DNA from: Andalucia godoyi | Lineage: Eukaryota; Discoba; Jakobea; Jakobida; Andaluciidae | Assembly: GCA_009859145.1 (NCBI GenBank) | Contig: VRVR01000057.1 | Coordinates: 116,259-180,258, forward strand | Reading direction: 5' to 3' | DNA length: 64,000 bases | Part shown: positions 10,276 through 19,722 of the stretch, piece by piece | Layout of the letters: each line of letters begins with the position of its first letter | Position numbering within the stretch: the first letter of the stretch is position 1 | Notes under the pieces: generated by a model | The model's database searches: none | What the model was told of the DNA's origin: nothing | What the model saw: the letters and a program-made list of their open reading frames with translations, nothing else | Program-made: the position numbers and the translations under genes

Positions 10276-11115
10276 TCAGGGATGCATGCATAGTTCATGT
10301 TCGTTTGGGCCTCCGCAGCATCCGGATTCAATGTCACCGGCGAGATGAGGTTCGGCTCTGAGGATCTCGGCGTCCGTTGGATTCATGGCAAACGCAAGCC
10401 ACCGTTCTACAATACGATGCTTACCATTGCGATCGTAAAACACATCGCATTTTGACTGTGTCTTGACGAACATTCCGAGCGCCTCCAGGACCTCCGTGTT
10501 GAAGTCCGACTGCCAGTTCCGGAATGCAGAATCCCACTCCTCGATGTTCGCACGCATCTTCCCGCACTCTCTTCGGCAAAAGCACGGAAGTGCAACGAGA
10601 AATAACATGCACCGAGCAAGCTGGCCGCACCCCGACACACGTATCGCTCGGATGTCTTCTAATTTGGCAGCCCATTCTTCAAACACCTCGGGGGTCAGTC
10701 CATTTTCAAACAGCTCGTCGGGAATCTGAGGCTCCAGTCCAGTTCCACTGTTCGAGAAGCATCCAACAGCCTTGTAGAGCACGTTCACGCGCTTCAGCTC
10801 GCCATTCGCATACACCAGAACCTTTGGAGGAGCTTGGCGACAGCATCCACCGCGCGCACAGCAACATCCGCTCCTATGCTGCTGCTGTTCCTCCTGCTGT
10901 AGCGACACCTCGCCGGCCGACTCGCCTCCATCACCACCATCCTCATCATCACCATGCCCGTCGGCATGCTGTTTCCCGGCATGCGAAGGTGCCGGCGCAG
11001 ACGCAGACGCAGACGCAGGCGCACACTCCGCGATCGATTCATGCGCGGCGCAGTTGGCGCTAGCATCGGCCGCTCCGCACGGCTGGCCATGTTCGTCTTG
11101 CATCGCACTTGGCAT
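10276..11115 (-). CDS. Cys-rich protein of unknown function
   Basis: The predicted product has 279 residues from the first in-frame ATG at 11115; the frame upstream opens only with GTG. The N-terminal half is low complexity (Ala/Ser, then Asp/Gly, then Gln-rich). It is followed by a cysteine cluster (SGCCCARGGCC, about residues 82-92) and a conserved-looking C-terminal region of about 170 residues with further Cys (CGQLARCM, CFCRREC) and a final SGCCGG. The pattern of a helical LPCFC segment followed by an amphipathic stretch is faintly like the Golgin A7/Erf4 palmitoyltransferase-partner family. That is only a guess. Clustered cysteines could be lipidated or bind metal. The gene is divergent from the ABCD transporter. 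Confidence 0.6.
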   Translation of the reverse strand: MPSAMQDEHGQPCGAADASANCAAHESIAECAPASASASAPAPSHAGKQHADGHGDDEDGGDGGESAGEVSLQQEEQQQHRSGCCCARGGCCRQAPPKVLVYANGELKRVNVLYKAVGCFSNSGTGLEPQIPDELFENGLTPEVFEEWAAKLEDIRAIRVSGCGQLARCMLFLVALPCFCRRECGKMRANIEEWDSAFRNWQSDFNTEVLEALGMFVKTQSKCDVFYDRNGKHRIVERWLAFAMNPTDAEILRAEPHLAGDIESGCCGGPNEHELCMHP

Positions 11116-11539
11116 CGAACCGTAGCCACAATCGTAACTGCTCCCCTCCCCGTCCCTCCTTTTTCCTTTCTTCTCTCGCCATCTCTCCGTTGAGCAGAGA
11201 GTCGAGATATGCACTTACCACAACACATCCAGTTCGCAGGGGGATTCGTGCACGGACTCGGGGGAGCCAGGGGACGGACTCAAGAAACGACCGTAGAAGC
11301 AACACGTCGTCGATTCTTTTTCTCGCCCCTTCAATGCCCGCAGCTGTAGTCCATTTCGCCGACCGTCGATCAGCGCCTTGAATCTCTCTCTCTCTTTCTC
11401 TTATAGCTGGTCTTTGGGAGCTTACAAAGTTTCTCTCTATCGCGGAGGGCAAAACGAGGCATACAGGGTAAACTGCCAGAAATTCTCGCAGAAGAAAGGT
11501 AGCGCAAGAGCAAGTGAGAGAGTGACACGCAGTGCGAGG

Positions 11540-13609
11540 ATGGGAATTTTGTCAAAGCTAAGTGTGCCGAGTTTGGTTCCGGTTTCGGCTTCGAAGGCGC
11601 TGCAGTATGCTCGGGCGAACCCAAAGACAGCGCTGCTGGGACTTGCGGCGTTGGCTGGGACGGCTGCGGTGAGCTGTGCGTTGAAGTCGGCACTTGGGCC
11701 GTCGTCGAAGCGGCAGACCGCGCGGTCGAAGCCGGCTGTAAGTACGGCAGGTGCAGAAAAGAAGAAGGTGGCTGTCGACCTTCAGTTCTTGTCGCGGTTG
11801 CTGCGAATTCTAAAGATTGCGATCCCTTCGTTTGCGTCGCGCGAATCCGCAACGCTGCTGGCGCTTACCGTGCTTTTGTTTTTGCGGACAATGCTGAGTA
11901 TCCGGGTTGCAGATGTGATTGGAATGAATGCAAAGCACCTTGTGGAGCGTCGAAAGGGCGACTTCATCAAGGGTGTGCTGCGCGTTGGATTCTGGGCGGT
12001 TCCTGCGTCTGTTGTGAACGCAGGACTGCACATGGCGGAAGACCTGCTTGCGCTCTTGTTTAGAAAGAGACTGACGAACCATGTGCATCGGGTGTACTTG
12101 GACTCTGCTCGCGGTCATTCGTTCTATCATGCCGCAGGCACGGTTTCGCACGCAGATGCGCGCATTGCACAGGACATCCAGCATTTCGCAACATCGCTTG
12201 CGAATCTATACGCGAATGTGTTCAAACCGGTGCTCGACGTTGTTCTCTTCACCCACAAGCTCAGCTCGGTAGTGGGGCTTACCGGTCCAATGGCAATGGT
12301 TGCGTACTACGTCGCTTCGGGCGCGTTGCTGCGAATGGTGATGCCGAACTTTGCGAAGCTGACTGCGCAGAGACAGGCGCTGGAATCCGAATTTCGATCT
12401 GCACACTCCCATCTCATTCAGTATTCGGAAGAAGTCGCGTTTTACGGAGGCGCGTCGCGCGAACGTGCCATTCTGGACGGCCTGTTTTCACGACTGGTTG
12501 TGTTTTCTCAAAAGGTATATTCGTTGCAGTTTGGAATGGAGGTCATCAACTCGTTTCTGGTCAAGTATGGAGCGACCATGGTTGGATACGGTGTGTGTGC
12601 ACTCCCCGTGTTCTTCATTCCGTCGCTAACAAAGAAGTCCAGCCACAAGACTGCGACGGATCTTACCCAGGACTACGTGCGCAATTCACAACTTCTGATC
12701 AATCTTGCGCGCGCTATCGGTGCACTGGTCCTGCTCTACAAGAAAATCACTGCTCTTGCGGGGTACACATCCCGAGTTGCCGAGTTGCAAGAGCAGCTTG
12801 ATATTTCGCAGCTGGAGGCGGCGGCACTCAGTACGAAGCACCCAGCGTCTGGGAAGACGGACACAACGAGTTCCACGTCCACGTTTGGCCAGGTCGTCGA
12901 GGAGGTGGATGGCGAATCCATTGAATTTGCAGGTGTCGATATCTGCGCTCCGGACGGCAATCTTCTGTGCAAAAACATGTCTTTCCGAGTGACCAGAGGC
13001 ACAAATGTTGTAGTGGTCGGACCAAACGGCTGCGGAAAGTCATCGATGTTCCGTGTGCTGGGAGGCTTGTGGCCTGTTCGGCCTGCCACTGGAGTCTTGC
13101 GAAAGCCCTCTGCGTCGACAAATTCCGTCTTTTACGTTCCGCAGAAGCCGTATTTTGCAATGGGCACGCTGCGAGACCAAATCATCTATCCTCTGTCGGT
13201 GAATGACCTCAAGAACAAGGACGGAGCGAATGATGAGGACTTGCTCAAGCTCTTGGATGATGTGCAGCTCGGTTACGTCGTGCAGCGCGAAGGAGGCCTG
13301 GATGCATGCAAGGACTGGTATGCGGTACTTTCCGGTGGCGAAAAGCAGCGCATGGCAATGGCCAGATTGTATTTCCACAAGCCCAAGTTTGCGATCCTTG
13401 ACGAATGCACTTCTGCAGTGTCCGACGACATGCGCCATGCTCTGTACCGGTTGTGCCGTGACAAGGGCATCACGGTGTTTTCCGTTGCCCACCAGCGTGA
13501 ATTGTACGTTCATCACCAACGCTTGCTGCGATTCGACGGAAAGGGCAATTATGAGTGGATTGTTCTCGATGAACCGACTCTCAAACGACTCTTGGAGACT
13601 CCAAACTAG
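11540..13609 (+). CDS. ABCD-type (peroxisomal) ABC half-transporter
   Basis: The product has 689 residues from the ATG at 11540. The open frame extends 54 codons upstream but that stretch looks like UTR. It is a half transporter of the ALD/ABCD family, which moves very-long-chain or branched acyl-CoAs into peroxisomes. Visible parts are a hydrophobic N-terminus, a transmembrane region with an ABCD-type EAA-like motif (SHADARIAQDI), Walker A GPNGCGKS at 494-501, signature LSGGEKQR around 597-604 and Walker B AILDECTSAVS. The C-terminus after the NBD is short. ABCD half-transporters act as dimers. Confidence 0.95.
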   Translation: MGILSKLSVPSLVPVSASKALQYARANPKTALLGLAALAGTAAVSCALKSALGPSSKRQTARSKPAVSTAGAEKKKVAVDLQFLSRLLRILKIAIPSFASRESATLLALTVLLFLRTMLSIRVADVIGMNAKHLVERRKGDFIKGVLRVGFWAVPASVVNAGLHMAEDLLALLFRKRLTNHVHRVYLDSARGHSFYHAAGTVSHADARIAQDIQHFATSLANLYANVFKPVLDVVLFTHKLSSVVGLTGPMAMVAYYVASGALLRMVMPNFAKLTAQRQALESEFRSAHSHLIQYSEEVAFYGGASRERAILDGLFSRLVVFSQKVYSLQFGMEVINSFLVKYGATMVGYGVCALPVFFIPSLTKKSSHKTATDLTQDYVRNSQLLINLARAIGALVLLYKKITALAGYTSRVAELQEQLDISQLEAAALSTKHPASGKTDTTSSTSTFGQVVEEVDGESIEFAGVDICAPDGNLLCKNMSFRVTRGTNVVVVGPNGCGKSSMFRVLGGLWPVRPATGVLRKPSASTNSVFYVPQKPYFAMGTLRDQIIYPLSVNDLKNKDGANDEDLLKLLDDVQLGYVVQREGGLDACKDWYAVLSGGEKQRMAMARLYFHKPKFAILDECTSAVSDDMRHALYRLCRDKGITVFSVAHQRELYVHHQRLLRFDGKGNYEWIVLDEPTLKRLLETPN

Positions 13610-13755
13610 CCCCAATGAAAGCGTAGGTGAAGAGATTGCATGAAGAAAAACGTGTTTGTCTGTTTAGTTTTTTTTTTTCCCTTCCCACTATATGTGTATG
13701 CTGATAAATAGCCCCAACGGTTACACCTTTGTATTCCGCGTTTCTGGCAATAAGG

Positions 13756-14409
13756 TTACTTGCCACTCTTCTTTCTTTCGATGTAGGAGCGGTAAGCTGT
13801 GACGAGTTCGTCGCGTTCCAGGCGCTCCTTTTTGCACGCTTCAAGCTCCTCCATCCTTGCCATCCATTCCTTGATGCGCGGATACTTGTCCGCCCAGTTC
13901 TCGTCGAGCTTTGCAAACTCTGACTGCAGGCAGATTCGTTCGAAAAACGGAACGAAGCAAAAGTCAGCAAGCGAGATCCTGTTTCCCAAGAAAAACGGTC
14001 CATCGATCAGCGTCTCGACCTGCGCGAGTGCCTCTTCAAAGTCCTTTTGCGTCTCCTCGGACGATTTAAACAGGTTTGCATAGAACGCATCCACAAAGTC
14101 GTTGTTGCAGATGTTGATCAGCAGACGGATTCTTCCGCGCGACTTGGCGTCTGCAGGCATCAAGTCCTTTTCAGGGTTCGGAAACGCCTCGTCCAGGTAT
14201 TCGGCGCAGATCGAGCTTTCGTACAGTGTAAATCCATCGTGCTGCAGCGCCGGGACGGTTCCACGCGGATTCACATCCACTGAAAAATACGCAGGCTTGT
14301 TCTGCAGGTCAATCTCCACACACTCATGCTCAATATCTTTGTGCGACAGCACAAGTCGTGCTCGCTCTGCAAAAGGACAGATCCGCGCAGTATACAACTT
14401 CAAAGTCAT
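13756..14409 (-). CDS. Glutathione S-transferase, omega-like
   Basis: The product has 217 residues from the ATG at 14409; the frame runs further upstream through a hexanucleotide repeat and is not coding there. The N-terminal thioredoxin-like domain begins LKLYTARICPFAERARLVL, with Cys11 in CPFA, which suits omega/DHAR or similar Cys-type GSTs. The cis-Pro loop reads GTVPAL, followed by the ESSICAEYL glutathione-binding segment. The all-helical C-terminal domain contains the N-capping-like motif ISLADFCF. Expected activity is thiol transfer, dehydroascorbate reduction or glutathione conjugation in the cytosol. It is convergent with the ABCD transporter. Confidence 0.93.
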   Translation of the reverse strand: MTLKLYTARICPFAERARLVLSHKDIEHECVEIDLQNKPAYFSVDVNPRGTVPALQHDGFTLYESSICAEYLDEAFPNPEKDLMPADAKSRGRIRLLINICNNDFVDAFYANLFKSSEETQKDFEEALAQVETLIDGPFFLGNRISLADFCFVPFFERICLQSEFAKLDENWADKYPRIKEWMARMEELEACKKERLERDELVTAYRSYIERKKSGK

Positions 14410-14509
14410 CTTTCTCTTTCTCTCTTCCTTCCTCTTCAGATCGAGATCGAGTCCATAAACACAAAAGGAGAAAAACAAATAAATAAATGATAACAAAAGG
14501 AAAAAATGA

Positions 14510-14573
<64 letters not shown>
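14510..14573 (+). repeat. GAAAAC hexamer tandem repeat
   Basis: About ten perfect tandem copies of GAAAAC lie roughly 100 bases upstream of the GST start codon. Because the unit is a multiple of three it keeps frames open on both strands, producing artefactual Glu-Asn, Arg-Lys and Phe-Val/Arg repeat translations. Confidence 0.9.
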
Positions 14574-15667
14574 GCAGAGGAATGCACACATGAACGACTG
14601 CGAGGCCGAGCGGAGTCTCGGAGTCAAGGCGGCATCAGCTTACTGCGGCAATATGCAGCGTACAGTTGGCGTCCATTTGCCGACGGAGGAGTGGGAAAGG
14701 GTGGGGCAGGTCCCCCCGAGCACGTCGCCACAACCACCACAGGCAGCGTTTGGACGACGGCGGTCAAACGCTGCAAGTCAAACCCACCTCCGAGCCGTCA
14801 GACGAACCCCACTAGGCATCAGCAGTAAGTTTCTGTCCAGTGCCAGAATTCTTTGACCACGCTCCCTTGGGCACGAGTGCTCGGGGGGGGGGAGGGGGAA
14901 GTGGGAGGAAGGCCAGAACTGGAGCCACTGCCGGGGAATTCGCTATCGGGAAGATGGGAAAGGACATCTGCTGGTATGCAAGTGCAGTAGTGCAGCTTCT
15001 TCAGCGGCTCTGCCTGGATGTTCAAGTGTACTTCGCGTAGGTCCGGGCAGTTGCTGGAATTGAAGAACGCTGGAGGATCCTGCTTGTGGAAACAGAGGAG
15101 AGGAAGGCCACGTCCACCTCCCCAACGGGCTGCAACGGAGAAGTCGCTCCGGATGATTAGGAGTCTCGTCGCAAATCCCCTTTCCATTCTGCTCGTGCTG
15201 CCTCTGGAGTGCACACTGCTTGGTTCGCCACAGAACATTCTGCGACTTTGCCTTTGACGTCCCTTCAAAGCAGAAGGGCAAATCGTCAACCACGGTGGTC
15301 CCTCGACCTCGCGAAGCTGGGATGCACAGACGGCCACATCAACCCTTTGTATCCCCGTGTGTACTCGGACGCGGCCCTATTTCCTCCTCTTCCTATCCCG
15401 TTCTCTTCGCTCGTCTCCCGACACCGGGGGTCCCAGTTTCCTGTTTTCTCCCGAGCCCGCGATTCGTTATCGGCCGTCAGCAAGAGTTCTTGACCTCCAA
15501 CACACGCTCTTCGTCTTGGCCGTCGTCGACCTTTTTTGTGTGCTTGTCTTTGTTTCTCTTTTATTTTATTTTATTTAAACATTTAAAGTTTTACTTTTTT
15601 CTCTGTCTTGCCGACGGACAGAAAGTAAGAAAAGAAGAAAGCAGAGAGGAGCATTCTGCAAAGAGGG

Positions 15668-15668
<1 letters not shown>

Positions 15669-15716
<48 letters not shown>
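15669..15716 (+). repeat. CA dinucleotide microsatellite
   Basis: A (CA)n run of about 24 units in the probable 5' UTR or promoter of the Zn2Cys6 gene, ending about 95 bases before its start codon. Confidence 0.9.
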
Positions 15717-15717
<1 letters not shown>

Positions 15718-15810
15718 GACACCGAGAGACAGAGGAAACACCGGTGTACTGGGTATTGTTTGTTCATCTTCCTATTCTCATCTCTTTCCCTCTCTTCTGT
15801 TGCGAGCATC

Positions 15811-17364
15811 ATGCAGGACATTACTCCGGATCAGGTCCAGCCGACGTCCTGTGTAGCCTGTCGAAGTCTCCACAAGAAGTGCGACCGCTCGGGTCCTCCG
15901 TGTCGTCGTTGTCTGCACGGAAGCCGAGAATGCGTGTACACAGGGAAAACTCCTGGAAGGCCACCAAAAGCAACGAGGAACTCGGAGGATGGAGATCGAC
16001 GAGACAGTGAAGAATTCTACGACGACGATGGCAGCATGCAACTTCATAATCATCATCATCATCATCAGCAGCAGCAGCAGCAACAACAACAACAACAGCA
16101 ACAGCACCAACAGCACCAACAGCACCAACAGCACCAACAGCACCAACAGCACCAACAGCACCAACAGCACCAACAGCAACAGCAACACAGTAGACACACC
16201 GGGGCTAAGAAGTCGCGGATTGCAAGTGCGCCTGCAGCCTATCGAGAACGCAGCAATGGCAGTATCCGGGACTCCCACTCCAAAATGAATCCATCCAGTT
16301 CGTCTTCGACCCCATCTTCCGGCTCGGGTGCAGCGAGTTCTCGACACGGGCAAAATGCGCAGGCGTTTTACAGGAGTATCTTCAACAATCCACCGAGTAC
16401 AGATTATAGCGTTCGCCCTCCCGCGACGAGTTGCACGCCGCCGCTGCACGCAGGAATGGACGGCGTGTCATCGGCTCCATCTTCAAACTCGTCCTTCTCA
16501 TCGATGAACCACATGTTTCTTCCAATGGCACCGTACGGCCAGCTTGTAGAGAATCATCTTGCGCAGGTTCAGTTGTTGCAACGTGCCATCCAGAATGCCG
16601 TGCTTTCGCGTGCAGTGGACAGCAGTTGTCGACATATGAACTATGGCTTGGATCCTATAGACGGTCAGCACACTAACGGCAGCAACACCAATAACAGCAA
16701 CACTTGTGGAATTAGCACTCCACAGGTCCCATTCTTATCTGTTTCGCCGCAGTTGCAATTCCCTTCCTCGGATCATTCGCGAATGCCGTTACAATTTTCC
16801 TTTCCCTCTGCGGGGTTGGTGGATCTGGTGTCTTCTTCAGGCACGCCGTCCTACGATACCTCCTTTCACAGTGCAAAAATGAGGCCGACGTCGACACCAC
16901 GGAATGCAAATGCAACTGCGAATGCGAGCGCAAATGCAAATGTGAATGTGAACGCGATTGCGGAGCAGCTGCTAGCGTTCGGCTCTTCGGATCAAATGGT
17001 CAACCCATTTTGCAGCTGCCATTCCTTCTCTATCGAAACATCCGATGTTCAAAACAGCGATGCAACCACACAACATTTCGGCCAGAACAATTTGAGGGCA
17101 TCAGAGCAAGAGCCGGAGCCTCGACATCCTTCTGTGGTCGGATTGCAGTACCAAAATAGCGGCGGTGGCAGTGGCGGTGACGGGTTTCCGCTGGCTGCCG
17201 TTTCGCCATTGATTCTGCCATCGAATCTCGGTGGCAGTTCATCTGTCAGCTTGCCGTTAAGCTCTTCGTCTCTTTCATCGCAGATGTTGCCCTTTATCAC
17301 CTCTGCGCATCTCAACAACACCCCAGATTCCTCCTCCAGACTCCGAATGTATGGCCGTGGATAG
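15811..17364 (+). CDS. Zn2Cys6 binuclear-cluster transcription factor
   Basis: The product has 517 residues from the ATG at 15811. The longer open frame begins about 590 bases upstream but translates low-complexity sequence. The N-terminus carries a fungal-type Zn(II)2Cys6 DNA-binding cluster with Cys14, 17, 24, 31, 34 and 41 (C-X2-C-X6-C-X6-C-X2-C-X6-C), including the typical KKCDR basic loop. A basic GRPPKA AT-hook-like segment follows. Next comes a long His then Gln/His tract (about residues 77-126), and after that Ser/Asn/Pro-rich sequence with one likely helix (LAQVQLLQRAIQNAV). No fungal_trans middle homology domain was noticed. It is likely a sequence-specific nuclear regulator. Targets are unknown. 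Confidence 0.9.
   Translation: MQDITPDQVQPTSCVACRSLHKKCDRSGPPCRRCLHGSRECVYTGKTPGRPPKATRNSEDGDRRDSEEFYDDDGSMQLHNHHHHHQQQQQQQQQQQQQHQQHQQHQQHQQHQQHQQHQQHQQQQQHSRHTGAKKSRIASAPAAYRERSNGSIRDSHSKMNPSSSSSTPSSGSGAASSRHGQNAQAFYRSIFNNPPSTDYSVRPPATSCTPPLHAGMDGVSSAPSSNSSFSSMNHMFLPMAPYGQLVENHLAQVQLLQRAIQNAVLSRAVDSSCRHMNYGLDPIDGQHTNGSNTNNSNTCGISTPQVPFLSVSPQLQFPSSDHSRMPLQFSFPSAGLVDLVSSSGTPSYDTSFHSAKMRPTSTPRNANATANASANANVNVNAIAEQLLAFGSSDQMVNPFCSCHSFSIETSDVQNSDATTQHFGQNNLRASEQEPEPRHPSVVGLQYQNSGGGSGGDGFPLAAVSPLILPSNLGGSSSVSLPLSSSSLSSQMLPFITSAHLNNTPDSSSRLRMYGRG
16066..16187 (+). repeat. CAG/CAA tract with nine-base CACCAACAG units
   Basis: A coding triplet repeat inside the Zn2Cys6 gene. CAG and CAA codons grade into about eight tandem nine-base units encoding His-Gln-Gln. 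Such tracts are prone to length change, and the encoded region is probably disordered. Confidence 0.9.
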
Positions 17365-18005
17365 CTCTTCAGTACGGAGAAGCGGAGGCCGCTCATCCTT
17401 GCACAACTGCCTTTTGATCCCGTTGCTTTTGCCACTCCCCAACCCGGAAAAAAAATACACAACTGCAAACACAAACAAGCAAACAAAGACCACACAAAAA
17501 GAAAAAGAGAAAAAACAACATCATCAGGTTGTGGACTTTCGAATGTTTCCTCAGAACAGCAACGTCCTCTGCTCTTCTCCAACCATGCTTGTCCAAATGT
17601 ACAAAAGTGTCGTTGACAACGTTTGAACTGTTCTTATCGTGTTTTTATTTCGTTTTCATCTTCTTGACACAATGCCATAAATCCAGTGTATGGCGGTTTC
17701 CCCCCTGGACGATTGCAATCGTACCAAATTGGAACACATGCAGTCTGTCGCAGTCGGACCAACACTGAAGCCACGGAGTTGACAGTAGTCAGCTGCCGTG
17801 CTGTGCGATCCAGTTTTGCTTGCACCGGTGAACGACCCCCCTCGTCCGCAGCCCGATCCTGATTGGCTCGACCCCCCGTGGATATTCTGAATCGTCCTGA
17901 AAGAATTGGCAGGCAACCGAATCAGTCTCCTTCTGTCCTTGTCCTGCACAGTGCACACCTCCTAAAGGCAGTACAGACAACAGACACGCTCTTAAGAAAA
18001 GGAAC
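17365..18005. other. Intergenic, nothing evident
   Basis: About 640 bases between two plus-strand genes, with an A-rich block after the Zn2Cys6 stop. Frames on both strands are short and mutually overlapping without features. It presumably holds the 3' UTR of one gene and the promoter of the next. Confidence 0.5.
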
Positions 18006-19643
18006 ATGCATCATGGACATATTCTGATATGGCGAGTGACGCTGATGCTTGTTGTGTTGGTCGTTGCGAATGTTCGATGTGCGCGCGCGTTTCGCGAAGT
18101 GGACTGTTCAATGTCGCAGTTGCGGACGACAGACGGACTGGACAATTATGCGTTCGCCTATCGCAATTTCACGGACAACTCCGTCCGATCTGCGCAGTGG
18201 TCACTCATCTTTGAATCATACATTTCTCTTGCAAAAGTATCGTCTCTTGGTGCCGACCTAGCAGAGTCGCTCGTCACGATCCAGAAGATCCAGCAACGAG
18301 TGTCTCCGCCGTCTGTCAACAACTCACTTATCAAGGCGATATGGAAGGAAGAGTGGACGGACGCTGCGAACCGCGCAACTTTCTTTGCAGACCACTATGC
18401 AACCACAAATTCCTCCAAAGGCATGGCGTATATGCGTGCATGGAACTCCCTGATGACTGCAGAGCGATTTGCCAATCATCTGGATCCTGCGAACCTTGCG
18501 CTGTACCTCCAATCGGTTCAGTACTTCCACAGTGCATTCTCGTTGTTGGACATCCCTTGTTTTCCAGTCGATGTTCCTTATGTTCCTCCACACACACTGC
18601 ACGGCTACTGGTGTGTACCGCGGCTCGAGAACGGATCGCTGCCGACCAGCAGCGTCCGGGGGACGATTCTCGCTGTGAACGGTTACGATGGAAACGCAGA
18701 GTTGCTCGTGCATGAAATTGGACTCCCTGCGCTTGAGCGAGGGTATGCAGTACTGTGCATCGATGGTCCGGGTCAAGGATATGTCGCTCGGATCTCACGG
18801 CTGCTGTTTCGTCCAGACTGGGAATTTGTCATGAATTATGCAATGGATTTTGTTTTGCAGTACTCGTTCGTCGATGCGGCCAGGGTTGTGATCTGGGGCG
18901 AGAGTTTTGGAGGATATCTTGCCCCGCGAGCATTCTCCCACATGCAAGGCGTTAAGGCATGTATTGCAAACGGCGGCGTCTGGGACTTTTTGCAGTCGAT
19001 CCTGTGCGATTTGCCCGATGTGCTGCGTCATTTCTACTACACGGATCGCCAAATGTTTGATTCGATCATGGTCAGGGTTGTGGAAGAGTCGCTCAGCCTT
19101 GACTTTCTCCTTGAGTTTGGAAAGCTCGGATTCAATGCTTCGTCGTGGAGCGAACTGCTCGACAAGTTCGATGCGTACGTCCAGCAGGACATTCAGAACG
19201 TGGGCACGCGGCCCATTCTGGTATACGATCCAGTGTTCGACTCGTCGACGACGAACCAGTCGCAGATCTTCTATGCCAATCTTCCTCGTCCACTGTCTCC
19301 TTCTTCTGCAATCGCAGTGCTTCCGTACTCGTACGGCGGAGCGCTGCATTGCGGCGTCGGGTCTACTGCGGTTGTCTCTCACTTTCTACTTGACTGGCTC
19401 GAGCCATTATTTCCAGTCGTCTACACCCAAGACTCGAGCTGTCGCGTGGTGGTCGTTGCTTCCAGCGCCGATGACGATGACAGCAGAGTGTCTGCTGCGT
19501 ACAAGTCGGCAACCATTGCGCTGGCGATCACATCGGCTCTTTTGCTTGTAGGGTTCCTCGTGACGTCGCTTAAACTGCGTTCTGCAGCTTCCCAGTCCAA
19601 AGACATTCGATTCGGTACGCAGCAGCTGCTCGCAGAACAATAG
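18006..19643 (+). CDS. Secretory-pathway alpha/beta hydrolase with C-terminal membrane anchor
   Basis: The product has 545 residues. A hydrophobic signal peptide (about 1-28, ending RCARA) is followed by a large helical cap-like region and an alpha/beta-hydrolase fold. It has an oxyanion-type GPGQG segment, a nucleophile elbow G298-E-S300-F-G-G and a probable catalytic His448 (ALHCG). A transmembrane helix lies near residues 500-522 with a short basic tail. The arrangement resembles FrsA/DUF1100-type esterases such as the pseudooxynicotine hydrolase group. N-glycosylation sequons (NFT, NSS, NGS) fit lumenal or extracellular exposure. The substrate is unknown. It is type I topology, with the active site outside the cytosol. 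Confidence 0.85.
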   Translation: MHHGHILIWRVTLMLVVLVVANVRCARAFREVDCSMSQLRTTDGLDNYAFAYRNFTDNSVRSAQWSLIFESYISLAKVSSLGADLAESLVTIQKIQQRVSPPSVNNSLIKAIWKEEWTDAANRATFFADHYATTNSSKGMAYMRAWNSLMTAERFANHLDPANLALYLQSVQYFHSAFSLLDIPCFPVDVPYVPPHTLHGYWCVPRLENGSLPTSSVRGTILAVNGYDGNAELLVHEIGLPALERGYAVLCIDGPGQGYVARISRLLFRPDWEFVMNYAMDFVLQYSFVDAARVVIWGESFGGYLAPRAFSHMQGVKACIANGGVWDFLQSILCDLPDVLRHFYYTDRQMFDSIMVRVVEESLSLDFLLEFGKLGFNASSWSELLDKFDAYVQQDIQNVGTRPILVYDPVFDSSTTNQSQIFYANLPRPLSPSSAIAVLPYSYGGALHCGVGSTAVVSHFLLDWLEPLFPVVYTQDSSCRVVVVASSADDDDSRVSAAYKSATIALAITSALLLVGFLVTSLKLRSAASQSKDIRFGTQQLLAEQ

Positions 19644-19676
19644 TGAGCATATCGCATGCACTATACTGTTGCATTG

Positions 19677-19682
19677 AATAAA
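19677..19682 (+). terminator. Candidate polyadenylation signal
   Basis: AATAAA lies 34 bases after the stop of the alpha/beta hydrolase gene. Position and motif fit a canonical poly(A) signal. Usage in this organism is not established. Confidence 0.35.
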
Positions 19683-19722
19683 AACAACGACTCTGTTTCT
19701 TTCTTTCTTCCCCTTCTTTTTT

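Larger units (their letters stand above)
14410..15810. other. Long intergenic region without a supported gene
   Basis: About 1.4 kb between divergent genes. It contains a GAAAAC hexamer array (14510-14573), a GC-rich mid portion with overlapping frames of 66-172 codons on both strands that show no domain or compositional signature, and a (CA)n run (15669-15716) next to the downstream start. The upstream half may hide a short or non-coding RNA gene, but nothing in the sequence identifies one. Confidence 0.45.

Noticed and set aside
9963-10337. A 124-codon minus-strand frame
   Set aside because: It overlaps the 3' end of the Cys-rich gene in a different frame, and its hydrophobic end derives from A/T-rich UTR-like sequence.
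11116-11230. Upstream exon for the Cys-rich protein joined through a GTAAGT donor near 11218
   Set aside because: An ATG-containing short exon exists, but its phase does not match the downstream frame at any nearby AG acceptor.
15220-15810. N-terminal extension of the Zn2Cys6 gene by 197 codons
   Set aside because: The extension includes the CA microsatellite translated as Thr-His repeats and has no protein-like features. The ATG at 15811 sits just before the zinc cluster.
16066-16187. Direct-repeat array suggestive of CRISPR or a minisatellite element
   Set aside because: It is an in-frame CAG/CAA and CACCAACAG tract inside a coding sequence, encoding Gln and His.
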